Assembly: GCA_028691625.1 (NCBI GenBank)
Contig: JAQUYZ010000085.1
Location: forward strand, 1 to 6,831
Origin: Eubacteriales bacterium
Lineage (GTDB): Bacteria > Bacillota > Clostridia > Peptostreptococcales > Anaerovoracaceae
Length of the DNA stretch: 6,831 nucleotides
Direction: 5' to 3'
Part shown: positions 1 to 6,537 of the stretch, in pieces
How positions within the stretch are numbered: position 1 is the stretch's first letter
Layout of the letters: the number at the start of each line of letters is the position of its first letter
Program-made: the position numbers and the translations under genes
Notes under the pieces: generated by a model
Told to the model about the DNA's origin: nothing
The model's input: only the letters and a program-made list of their open reading frames with translations
Databases searched by the model: none

Positions 1-257
1 GTATAAATAGACAGCAGTGTTGCGATGACCAGTGCAAGCAGCATGAGTCCGGCAGTCTGGGCTACGGTTGAGACCGCACCCTCGGTAAGCTCCTCCTGGC
101 TCATGGAGTAGATTACCAGACAAGGGCTGGCGATGTTGATCAAAAGCAGAGAAAGATATTTTGTTGATTCCATCGGGAGCCAATTCATCTTATTCGCAGT
201 AAATCCGATGATTGAGATGCCGAATACGCTGAGAATTTTTGCAAATATAAAAACCAC
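1..257 (-). CDS. AEC-family (auxin efflux carrier) permease, N-terminal part, cut by window edge
   Basis: The minus strand encodes 85 codons from a GTG at 257 to the left edge, with no stop. The product is hydrophobic, with three likely membrane helices: about residues 3-22, 34-53 and 64-84. The stretch INIASPCLVIYSMSQEEL fits the conserved N-terminal region of AEC transporters, where an Asn-x-x-x-Pro pattern lies in the second helix. Family members are inner-membrane secondary carriers, often for organic acids such as malate; the substrate cannot be told here. The GTG start is chosen because an in-frame TGA lies four codons upstream (267-269) and a GAGG Shine-Dalgarno (265-268) sits 7 bases before it. 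The gene is divergent from the ABC-F gene. Only about a quarter of a typical AEC protein is visible, so family assignment is good and function is open. Confidence 0.8.
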   Translation of the reverse strand, partial: MVFIFAKILSVFGISIIGFTANKMNWLPMESTKYLSLLLINIASPCLVIYSMSQEELTEGAVSTVAQTAGLMLLALVIATLLSIY

Positions 258-294
258 GTCTTTTCCTCACTTCCTGCTTTCTGTGTCATCCTAT

Positions 295-323
295 AGAATA
301 TGGCAGTAGTTCCGTAAAGTCAA
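295..323 (-). promoter_or_regulatory. Sigma-A-like promoter for the AEC permease gene
   Basis: On the minus strand, TTGACT (318-323) is followed by a 17-base spacer and TATTCT (295-300). This is a good match to the housekeeping TTGACA-N17-TATAAT pattern. Transcription would start near 288, giving a leader of about 30 bases before the GTG at 257. Seen by eye only. Confidence 0.55.
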
Positions 324-333
324 GACATATCCT

Positions 334-377
334 GATTGTAGAAGAGAACAGATTGTGCGGCGATTGTGCAAGAGAAC
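334..377. repeat. Direct repeat cluster between divergent promoters
   Basis: A 16-base unit occurs twice, GATTGTAGAAGAGAAC at 334-349 and GATTGTGCAAGAGAAC at 362-377, with 14 of 16 bases identical and a 28-base period. A half unit, GATTGTGC, lies between them at 351-358. The cluster sits upstream of both the minus-strand -35 (318-323) and the plus-strand -35 (380-385). That position suits a regulator binding site acting on either gene, but no known operator is recognised. Confidence 0.5.
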
Positions 378-379
378 CA

Positions 380-409
380 TTGACATCTCATCCATTCATC
401 GGATAGAAT
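380..409 (+). promoter_or_regulatory. Sigma-A-like promoter for the ABC-F gene
   Basis: TTGACA (380-385, perfect -35) is followed by 18 bases and TAGAAT (404-409, five of six to TATAAT). The start of transcription would be near 416, leaving a leader of about 50 bases before the ATG at 468. An upstream in-frame ATG at 411 would lie before this start point, which argues against it as the initiation codon. Confidence 0.6.
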
Positions 410-456
410 AATGAGGTATTTCGTTATTTATATTGAAAACAGGACATGCGAATATC

Positions 457-461
457 AGGAG
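457..461 (+). promoter_or_regulatory. Ribosome binding site that sets the ABC-F start
   Basis: AGGAG lies six A residues before the ATG at 468. The alternative in-frame ATG at 411 has no such site. This fixes the protein start at MSLLTVENV, where ABC-F proteins normally begin. Confidence 0.8.
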
Positions 462-467
462 AAAAAA

Positions 468-2021
468 ATGAGCTTATTGACAGTTGAAAATGTAACCCAC
501 GGTTTTGGTGGGAGAAGAATATTAGAAGATGCCTCTTTCCGTCTGCTGAAAGGGGAGCATGTCGGACTCATCGGTGCCAACGGAGAAGGAAAATCTACGT
601 TTATCAATATTATTACCGGCCGGCTTGCTCCCGATGAAGGAAGGATTGAATGGTCCAAACGGGTTACGGTCGGTTATCTGGACCAGCATTCCACCCTGAA
701 AAAGGGTATGACCATCCGGGATGCGCTGCGGGAATCATTCCGGCACATGTTCGATCTGGAAAAGGAAATGCTTGCGCTCTATGATTCAATGGCCACAGCA
801 GAGGACGGTATTGAAGAAATGATGGAGGATGCAGGTGAAATCCAGCATATCCTGGAGCACAGCGGCTTCTATACCCTTGACGCAAAGATCGAGGAAATCG
901 CCAACGGACTGGGTTTGGGGAGTATCGGCCTGGATAAGGACGTATCGGATCTGAGCGGCGGCCAGCGAACAAAGGTGCTCCTTACAAAGCTTTTGCTGCA
1001 GGATCCTTCCATCCTGATTCTGGACGAGCCGACAAATTATCTGGATGCAGAGCATATCGAATGGCTGAAAAAGTATCTGCAGGGTTATGAAAACAGCTTT
1101 ATTCTGGTATCCCATGACATGGAGTTTCTCAATTCCGTCATCAACGTAATCTATCATGTCAATGACGGAGAGCTGACGCGATACTCCGGAGACTATGAAA
1201 AGTTCCAGCAAATGTATGCCGTCAAGAAAAATCAGGAAATCAAAGCTTATGAAAAGCAGCAGCAGGAAATTGAACGCATGGAGGACTTCATTGCAAGAAA
1301 CAAGGCAAGAGTCGCAACCCGAGGTATGGCAAACAGCCGGCAAAAAATGCTTGATAAAATGGAGGTCCTGGAAAAACCGCGAGAAAAGCCGAAGCCATCC
1401 TTCGGTTTCAAGGAGGCAAGAACACCGAGCCGCTATATCGCAGAGGGAGAGGATCTGGTTCTTGGCTATGATGAGGCCCTGACAAGACCGGTAAGCTTTG
1501 CGCTGGAACGAGGGCAGAAAATTGCAGTCATCGGCACCAACGGTCTGGGGAAAACCACTTTGCTGAAGACGATTTTGGGTAAAATCAAGCCGATCTCCGG
1601 CAATCTGGAACTGGGAGATTTTCTTCAGCCCGGTTATTTTGAGCAGGAGGCAGACCGTGACAGTTCGGAAACCGCTCTGGAATCCCTCTGGAAAGAGTTT
1701 CCTTCCTATACAAATGCAGAAGTAAGGGCGGCTCTGGCCAAGTGCGGCCTCACCAATGAGCATATCACCAGTCAGATGAAGGTGCTGAGCGGAGGAGAGA
1801 ATGCCAAGGTGAGACTCTGTAAACTGATGCAGAGGGAAGCGAACTGGCTGATCCTGGATGAGCCCACGAATCATCTGGATGTAGAGGCAAAGGCCGAATT
1901 AAAAAGAGCCCTTATGGAGTATAAGGGAACGATATTACTGGTTTGCCATGAGCCGGAGTTTTATCAGGACTGGATCACCGGTATCTGGAATATTGAGGAC
2001 TGGACCCTGAGGATTATTTAA
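468..2021 (+). CDS. yfmM: ABC-F family ATPase, YfmM-like translation factor
   Basis: This 517-residue soluble protein has two ABC ATPase domains and no membrane segment. Domain 1 has Walker A GANGEGKST (36-44), signature LSGGQ (162-166), Walker B ending D186-E187 and H-loop His216. Domain 2 has GTNGLGKTT (356-364), LSGGE (440-444), D464-E465 and His494. A charged, helical linker of about 70 residues (about 239-310) joins them; in ABC-F proteins this linker reaches the ribosomal P-site tRNA. Both catalytic Glu residues are present, so both sites look active. Length and sequence closely resemble Bacillus YfmM as remembered. ABC-F proteins act on the ribosome, either easing stalls or, in some groups, protecting against antibiotics. 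Nothing here shows a resistance role, and the leader is too short for an obvious attenuator. One oddity is Cys493 before the second H-loop His, where Ser is usual. The gene ends in TAA and converges on the next gene. Confidence 0.93.
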   Translation: MSLLTVENVTHGFGGRRILEDASFRLLKGEHVGLIGANGEGKSTFINIITGRLAPDEGRIEWSKRVTVGYLDQHSTLKKGMTIRDALRESFRHMFDLEKEMLALYDSMATAEDGIEEMMEDAGEIQHILEHSGFYTLDAKIEEIANGLGLGSIGLDKDVSDLSGGQRTKVLLTKLLLQDPSILILDEPTNYLDAEHIEWLKKYLQGYENSFILVSHDMEFLNSVINVIYHVNDGELTRYSGDYEKFQQMYAVKKNQEIKAYEKQQQEIERMEDFIARNKARVATRGMANSRQKMLDKMEVLEKPREKPKPSFGFKEARTPSRYIAEGEDLVLGYDEALTRPVSFALERGQKIAVIGTNGLGKTTLLKTILGKIKPISGNLELGDFLQPGYFEQEADRDSSETALESLWKEFPSYTNAEVRAALAKCGLTNEHITSQMKVLSGGENAKVRLCKLMQREANWLILDEPTNHLDVEAKAELKRALMEYKGTILLVCHEPEFYQDWITGIWNIEDWTLRII

Positions 2022-2030
2022 TCAAACAGA

Positions 2031-2093
2031 AAGAAAAGCGCCGCATAAGCAGGAGGATCCGTTTTCATATCACACTGCTCTGCGGCTTTTCTT
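2031..2093. terminator. Bidirectional terminator between convergent genes
   Basis: The left arm AAGAAAAGCGCCGCA (2031-2045) pairs with TGCGGCTTTTCTT (2081-2093), with one bulged G. An inner GCAG/CTGC stem (2049-2052 with 2075-2078) continues the hairpin. The plus strand reads into CTTTTCTT and the minus strand into GCTTTTCTTTC, so it can serve both the ABC-F gene and the minus-strand chemoreceptor-like gene. The stop codon of the latter (2092-2094) overlaps the right arm. Confidence 0.75.
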
Positions 2094-3672
2094 ATAGACT
2101 GGTCTCTCTCTTTATTTTCTCCAACTCCGTGTATGCATCAAGACGATATTTATGCAGACTCTTCATCTGGTCAATGGCTTTCTGCGCTTTATGATCCATG
2201 CCTTCAACCATCGCTTCGATTTCCGTTGAAAGATCTCTTGACTGCTCTGCCAGATTTTTAATCTGCTTTGCTACGACAGAGAAGCCTTCCGCCGTGCTTT
2301 CTCCATACATTTTGGATATCTTTCCGATCTGTACGATTCCAGCTTTACCTTTTCTTCCGACACCAGCATATTTGAGGATTTTTCCGTCCAGTGTCCGGGG
2401 CTCCGGAGGAGCAGTTACGACAAGGTCCGGGTTTGCAAGAAGACGCATATACGGCGCAGTCTGTCCTTCATTTACAAATTGAAAACCCACGCCGCCTGGG
2501 ATATTTGTCAGTTCAACCACACCATCCCCGCCAGTGATCCACGTTTCATCAACCCCGATGTAATCGAGAAGCGGAGGCATATCCGCAGGAGTAATGTCCG
2601 GCCTTCGTTCAATGAGAATGGCAACCAGTTTTGCCTCCGCCGTCATGTGACAGTCCAACAGATCATCAAAATCCTGCTTATCATTCGTGGAATGAGCTGC
2701 TTCGATTGCGGCCCGGACACCAAGCAGGTTCGTCTGCCTTGCGATATTGATCAACTCGGTCAACGGAGACAGAATATCCCTGAAATGTTTTCTGGAGTCG
2801 TTAAGGCTTGCTTCGAATTCCGCCAGCCTGTCCTTCATTTCCAGCATAGCTTCTTCCTGTTCTCTGACGTCATTGCCTTCCTGCGGCTTGCCGGTTGTCT
2901 CAATACTCTTCACAATACTGTCCCGGAATCGATAAAAGGTCTGATTCAATTCACTGAGCTTATCGCCCAATTCGTTTGTCATCGCGGTAATCCTCGATGC
3001 AATCTCTTTGGATACATCTGCCAGTCTTTTCGCTTCCTGTGCGACAACACCAAAGCCGTTGATCGCCAACTGCCCTTTCGGTCTCGTGAAGTGCGCCCCG
3101 ATTTGGATAATACCGGTTTGATCTGTTCTGGAAATACCCACCACCTTGTACTGTTCGCTGTCCAAACCATTCCCCGTCGCGGGCAAGGCGATTTCCAATT
3201 CAGGATTTTTGAGAATTCTCAGCATGTCCGGCGAATTCAAAGAAGTATTCCTCCATGCGGTCATATTCGTAAACTGAATGAGCCCCTCGCCATCTGTGAT
3301 GAAAAATTCCTCCATCCCGCACTCTCTCGCAAACCTTGCTCCGTCCTGGCATAAGAAGTCAGGATCATATTCCAATATCTGTGTGAGGATCTTGGCCTGG
3401 ATAATCAGATTCTTCGTAACAATCACTTCAAAGCTGGCCAGCAGATCCGAAGCATGAATTGTTTCTATGGATGCATTGATCGCCAAAAGGTTGGTTTTAT
3501 TCGCAATACCCTGCACCGATTTTATTTTCAGAAATACCTGATTGATCCGTGATCCATATTCCTCTATGACATCCAGAATGCTGCCTGTGTTTTCTTTCAG
3601 ACAAATCAGTTTTGATTTAACCGCATCAAATCCTTGTCCTTGCTCTATTTTGCCTGTTACCTGTTTCTCCAC
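2092..3672 (-). CDS. Soluble chemoreceptor-like protein: two MCP tip hairpins, each split by an inserted sensor domain
   Basis: This 526-residue protein has no signal peptide, TM helix or HAMP. Arm A1 (50-75) contains KTNLLAINASIE, the outgoing helix of a chemoreceptor tip. Residues 77-203 are an inserted globular domain. The returning tip helix, GFGVVAQEAKRLA, starts at about 206. A coiled coil (about 222-303) leads to a second set: QTNLLGVRAAIEAA (about 313-326), insert (329-456), GFSVVAKQIKNLAEQS (about 463-478). The two inserts align throughout: ITDGEGLIQFTN with ITGGDGVVELTN, LRILKNPELEIALP with MRLLANPDLVVTAP, and GIIQIG with GIVQIG. They look Cache/PAS-like. The function is inferred: cytoplasmic sensing coupled to CheA/CheW or to receptors. 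No clear methylation sites are seen. The GTG at 3672 is preferred because AAGGTGG lies 8 bases upstream; the in-frame GTG at 3684 overlaps that site. The gene has its own sigma-28 promoter. Confidence 0.85.
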   Translation of the reverse strand: MEKQVTGKIEQGQGFDAVKSKLICLKENTGSILDVIEEYGSRINQVFLKIKSVQGIANKTNLLAINASIETIHASDLLASFEVIVTKNLIIQAKILTQILEYDPDFLCQDGARFARECGMEEFFITDGEGLIQFTNMTAWRNTSLNSPDMLRILKNPELEIALPATGNGLDSEQYKVVGISRTDQTGIIQIGAHFTRPKGQLAINGFGVVAQEAKRLADVSKEIASRITAMTNELGDKLSELNQTFYRFRDSIVKSIETTGKPQEGNDVREQEEAMLEMKDRLAEFEASLNDSRKHFRDILSPLTELINIARQTNLLGVRAAIEAAHSTNDKQDFDDLLDCHMTAEAKLVAILIERRPDITPADMPPLLDYIGVDETWITGGDGVVELTNIPGGVGFQFVNEGQTAPYMRLLANPDLVVTAPPEPRTLDGKILKYAGVGRKGKAGIVQIGKISKMYGESTAEGFSVVAKQIKNLAEQSRDLSTEIEAMVEGMDHKAQKAIDQMKSLHKYRLDAYTELEKIKRETSL

Positions 3673-3680
3673 TACCGATC

Positions 3681-3687
3681 CCACCTT
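3681..3687 (-). promoter_or_regulatory. Ribosome binding site that sets the start of the split-tip protein
   Basis: AAGGTGG on the minus strand lies 8 bases before the GTG at 3672-3670. The longer reading from the GTG at 3684 would use bases inside this motif as its start and has only a weak AGAAAG upstream. The shorter start is therefore preferred, adding or losing just four residues. Confidence 0.55.
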
Positions 3688-3726
3688 TCTGTCTCAAATT
3701 ATTCTGTCAAACTAACCTACTAATTG

Positions 3727-3753
3727 TTATCGGCTATTCTTTGCAATACTTTA
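3727..3753 (-). promoter_or_regulatory. Sigma-28/sigma-D (FliA-type) flagellar-chemotaxis promoter
   Basis: On the minus strand, TAAAGTAT (3746-3753), 11 bases, then GCCGATAA (3727-3734). The known FliA consensus is TAAAGTTT-N11-GCCGATAA, and sigma-D of Bacillus uses TAAA-N15-GCCGATA-type sites. The -10 element is perfect and the -35 differs at one position. Transcription would start near 3720, leaving a leader of about 48 bases before the GTG at 3672. This places the split-tip protein in the motility/chemotaxis regulon. Confidence 0.82.
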
Positions 3754-3758
3754 GCAAG

Positions 3759-3808
3759 AAATAACGGCAGGGCTTTGATTCAGTGAATCAAAGCCCTGCC
3801 TTTTATTT
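3759..3808 (-). terminator. Strong hairpin terminator downstream of the poly-HAMP chemoreceptor
   Basis: GGCAGGGCTTTGATTC (3766-3781) and its exact reverse complement (3785-3800) form a perfect 16-bp stem with a 3-base centre. Flanking AAATAA (3759-3764) and TTATTT (3803-3808) extend it. The minus-strand transcript runs into GTTATTTCTT after the stem. It lies about 50 bases past the receptor stop codon at 3856-3858 and ends within 6 bases of the next gene's sigma-28 promoter. A TTTTATTT run on the plus strand means it could also stop plus-strand transcripts. Confidence 0.85.
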
Positions 3809-3855
3809 AAAGCGACATCTCTTTTGTTAAGTTATGATTTTGTCATCGGCATGGA

Positions 3856-6516
3856 TTAATACTTGTCGTAGTCCTCGCCGTCCAGGAGAATCTTCGGAGA
3901 AGTATCCTTCTTTGATGCTCCGCCTGTCATACCGGTTCCCAGAAGGCCTGCCGCTCCCGGCAGCGCTTTCATTCCTTTACTCAGCTTGAACCTGCCAACC
4001 ATCCCCTTCAGCAGCTCTGCCTGGCTGGACAGCTGCTCGCTTGCCGCCGCACTCTCCTCAGCTGTGGCGGAATTGTTCTGCACCACCTGGGATACCTGCT
4101 CGATTCCCTTATTGATCTGAGCGATTCCGGATGCCTGTTCATTGGATGCTTCCGCAATGCCTCCCACCAGGTTTGCCGCCTTCTCGATGCCGGATACGAT
4201 CTCTCCGAGAGCTGCCGCCGTTTCGTTGGCGATCTTGGTTCCGGTCTGTACCTTGTGGATGGAGCCTTCGATCAGCTCTGTCGTCTCACTTGCGGCGGCG
4301 GCGCTTCTTGCGGCCAGATTTCTGACTTCTTCGGCTACTACGGCAAAGCCCTTGCCGTGCTGGCCTGCTCTTGCTGCTTCCACCGCTGCGTTCAGCGCGA
4401 GGATATTCGTCTGGAATGCGATATCGTCGATGACCTTGATGATCTTGGAGATATTCGCGGAGGAATCGTTGATTTCCACCATGGAGCCAAGCATCTCTTT
4501 CATCTGGTCATTTCCCTTCACTGCATTCTGTTTCGCTTCTCCTGCCAGATCGCTGGCCTGGTTGGCGTTCACCGCATTCTGCTTGGTCTGGGATGCGATC
4601 TCGGTGATGGATGCGGTCAGCTCCTGAATCGAGCTCGCCTGCTCCGTGGAGCCCTGAGACAGGGCCTGGCTTCCGTCGGATACCTGTCTGGAGCCCGATG
4701 CAACCTGGTCCGCCGCCTCGCTGATATCTCCCATGACCTGGCTGAGGGATACGATGATGCTGTTCAGGGAGTTCTTGATTTCCACAAAGTCTCCCTTGTA
4801 GTCCGCTGTGATGGCCAGGTTCAGATTTCCTTCTCCGATTTCGGCAAGCACCTCAGAGATTTCGCTGACATAGCTTCTGATATTCTGTATCGTTTCGTTC
4901 ATGGCCGTCTTGATGGCTGCATGGTCGCCGCGATAGTTGCCTTCCATGGTCACCTGCAGATTTCCTCTTGCCATTTCCTGCAGCACCGCAGAGGCTTCGT
5001 TGATCGGCTCAACGATTGCATCCAGCGTTTCATTGATTCCTGCAATAACCTTGGCGTATTCTCCCTTGAATTTGCCCGCTTCTCCTCTTGTAGACAGCTT
5101 TCCTTCCACTGCTGCCCCGGAGAGCATGCCGGTCTCATCGACCAGCGCTTTGATGCTTTCCATCATAATGATAACGGTCGGCATCAGGGTATCGTTTTCA
5201 CTTCGTTTTCCAACGGATTTCAAATCAGAAAGATCCTTGAGATCTCCGACGGAAATATTCGCTAATATCGCTATCGTATGCAGAATTCTTTCGGAAACGG
5301 TGTTGATTGACTCGGCGATCTCTGCAAAGACTCCCATGTAGGCTCCCATTACTTTCACAGAATAATCATTGTTGCTCATACGGCTCAAGGCGTCTTTTCC
5401 TTCCACCAGGCCGCCGAGACCGTCAATACAGGAGTTGATGCTGCTCTTGATGTCATCGAAATCCCCCTTGTATTCATCGGTGATCTTCTGTGGGATCTCT
5501 CCTTTTCCGATTTGCTCAATATAGCTTGCGGTAACGATCAACGGATTGACGAGAGAGTCTAAGGTATCATTGATTCCACCGACGATTTGTGCATATCCGC
5601 CCTTGAGTTTGCTGATATCGGCACGGTAGGATAGCTCTCCCTCTGCCGCTGCCTCGGTCAGCTTTCCGGTTTCACCAAGCAAGGTATAAAGTGATTCTCT
5701 TACCATCAGAAGATTTGAAATCAGAATCGCATATTCTCCCTTGAAATTGTTTTCCAGCTCTTCCAGGTCTTCTCCGTTTGCAATTTTCTCTATGTAAGCC
5801 AGCGCAATGTTCAATGGGTTTACGATTGCATCCAGCGTATTGTTGAAGCCGTTAATAATCTGTTTGTATCCACCCTGGAATTTTTCCGTGTCGCCTCTTG
5901 TTTCCAGTCTTCCTTCCACCGCTGCGTCTGTCAGAAGCTCTGCTTCGGATACCAGGTTACGCAGGGTGTCGATCACCGAAATCATGCTGAATGCGAGAAC
6001 GTCCTTTTCGGATCTGGGCTTGATTTCAATTGAAAGGTCTCCATCCGCAATTTCCCGGGCCGCAGCTGCCTGGGCCTTGATGTTTTCCACCATTTCACCG
6101 AATGAGATGATAAGATCTCCCACCTCATCCTTTAGGTTGGTCTGAGTATTCACCTCAACATCACCAAGGGCCACTTGATTGGCCAGCTCTTTCAGCTTTC
6201 GAATCGGCTTGCTGATCCTGCTGCCAAGGAATAAGGCTATGAGAATACCGATAATGATCACTGCGACGGAGATAGCGATTAAAGTATATTGCAGAGTACG
6301 AATTCCCGCAAGAACGTCGCTTTCATAGTTTCCGATTCCGATGGTCCAATCGGTATTCGGAATCGACGCCATGGCGGTCAGCCTCTTCTCACCGTCCAGC
6401 TCATAGTTCGCCATGCCGCGGTTGCCAAGGCCCAATTCCTGCAGGGCAAGTCCGTATGACTTCAACGGGCCGTCTGCTTCAATTTCAGAAAATATATTTC
6501 TTTGATCCAGAACCAT
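3856..6516 (-). CDS. Methyl-accepting chemotaxis protein with poly-HAMP relay (part downstream of in-frame TAG)
   Basis: This 886-residue reading is the main part of a transmembrane chemoreceptor. Residues 1-70 are the end of an extracellular dCache-type ligand domain. A TM helix spans about 75-98, a classic HAMP follows at about 101-146, and ten further HAMP-like units run to 595. The methyl-accepting signalling domain spans about 597-844. Its tip reads [18 protein letters not shown] (about 702-719) and the return arm [13 protein letters not shown] (about 723-735), the CheA/CheW-binding region. ATAEESAAA (about 817-825) and IQEL (about 629-632) are likely methylation segments. A flexible tail ends in GEDYDKY; there is no NWETF-type CheR tether. 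The reading joins in frame, through the TAG at 6535-6537, to the Cache half upstream. The ATG at 6516 has no ribosome site, so independent initiation there is doubtful. Read through, it is an ordinary dCache receptor; otherwise a nonsense-mutated gene. Confidence 0.9.
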   Translation of the reverse strand: MVLDQRNIFSEIEADGPLKSYGLALQELGLGNRGMANYELDGEKRLTAMASIPNTDWTIGIGNYESDVLAGIRTLQYTLIAISVAVIIIGILIALFLGSRISKPIRKLKELANQVALGDVEVNTQTNLKDEVGDLIISFGEMVENIKAQAAAAREIADGDLSIEIKPRSEKDVLAFSMISVIDTLRNLVSEAELLTDAAVEGRLETRGDTEKFQGGYKQIINGFNNTLDAIVNPLNIALAYIEKIANGEDLEELENNFKGEYAILISNLLMVRESLYTLLGETGKLTEAAAEGELSYRADISKLKGGYAQIVGGINDTLDSLVNPLIVTASYIEQIGKGEIPQKITDEYKGDFDDIKSSINSCIDGLGGLVEGKDALSRMSNNDYSVKVMGAYMGVFAEIAESINTVSERILHTIAILANISVGDLKDLSDLKSVGKRSENDTLMPTVIIMMESIKALVDETGMLSGAAVEGKLSTRGEAGKFKGEYAKVIAGINETLDAIVEPINEASAVLQEMARGNLQVTMEGNYRGDHAAIKTAMNETIQNIRSYVSEISEVLAEIGEGNLNLAITADYKGDFVEIKNSLNSIIVSLSQVMGDISEAADQVASGSRQVSDGSQALSQGSTEQASSIQELTASITEIASQTKQNAVNANQASDLAGEAKQNAVKGNDQMKEMLGSMVEINDSSANISKIIKVIDDIAFQTNILALNAAVEAARAGQHGKGFAVVAEEVRNLAARSAAAASETTELIEGSIHKVQTGTKIANETAAALGEIVSGIEKAANLVGGIAEASNEQASGIAQINKGIEQVSQVVQNNSATAEESAAASEQLSSQAELLKGMVGRFKLSKGMKALPGAAGLLGTGMTGGASKKDTSPKILLDGEDYDKY
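4732..6216 (-). repeat. Tandem array of about 11 HAMP units inside the receptor
   Basis: Counting from the Met at 6516, units of 43-46 residues run from about 101 to 595. Units at 190-235, 281-326 and 460-505 are close relatives, sharing AAxEGxL, a GGY or GEY step, and N-[ND/NE]-TLD near the end. Units at 236-280, 327-371, 506-550 and 551-595 form a second type with a Gly-Glu or Gly-Asn turn and YKGDF-like steps. Adjacent type-1/type-2 pairs form repeats of about 91 residues. Similarity is visible at DNA level too, for example 5002-5139 against 5812-5949. Confidence 0.8.
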
Positions 6517-6534
6517 TTGTTTGTCAAAATGGGC

Positions 6535-6537
6535 CTA
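6535..6537 (-). other. In-frame amber (TAG) codon inside the chemoreceptor Cache domain
   Basis: The minus strand reads GGA CCG GAC AGC ACT TTG TAG GCC CAT TTT GAC AAA. Both sides are in one frame and both match the dCache pattern, in which a turn like DGT plus a hydrophobic pair leads into AHxDK. The TAG takes the place of a single residue. No insertion or deletion is needed to restore the frame. Confidence 0.9.

Noticed and set aside
411..467. N-terminal extension of the ABC-F protein from the ATG at 411.
   Set aside because: It lies before the predicted transcription start near 416, has no ribosome site, and the ATG at 468 has AGGAG at ideal spacing and begins where the family begins.
416..467. 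A drug-responsive attenuator or leader peptide in front of the ABC-F gene.
   Set aside because: The leader is only about 50 bases, with no hairpin followed by a T run and no short frame with its own ribosome site.
786..1874. Long open frame on the minus strand opposite the ABC-F gene.
   Set aside because: It is antisense to a conserved ATPase, has no recognisable domain or ribosome site, and reflects codon bias of the real gene.
2479..3354. Open frame on the plus strand opposite the split-tip chemoreceptor-like gene.
   Set aside because: The product is low-quality, with no domain, while the minus-strand frame has clear family motifs, a promoter and a ribosome site.
3679..3705. TTGACA on the minus strand (3700-3705) as a sigma-A -35 for the split-tip gene.
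   Set aside because: A -10 at proper spacing would fall on the ribosome binding site with no TATAAT match. The sigma-28 site upstream is far better.
3766..3800. The long perfect inverted repeat as a mobile-element end or protein-binding palindrome.
   Set aside because: Position after a stop codon, GC-rich stem, T-rich tail and lack of any transposase or direct repeats make a terminator the simpler reading.
4255..5265. Open frame on the plus strand opposite the poly-HAMP receptor.
   Set aside because: Its repeats only mirror the HAMP array on the other strand; there is no start signal.
4732..6216. CRISPR-like or other noncoding DNA repeats.
   Set aside because: The periodicity is protein-coding, imperfect and in frame, as expected for duplicated HAMP units.
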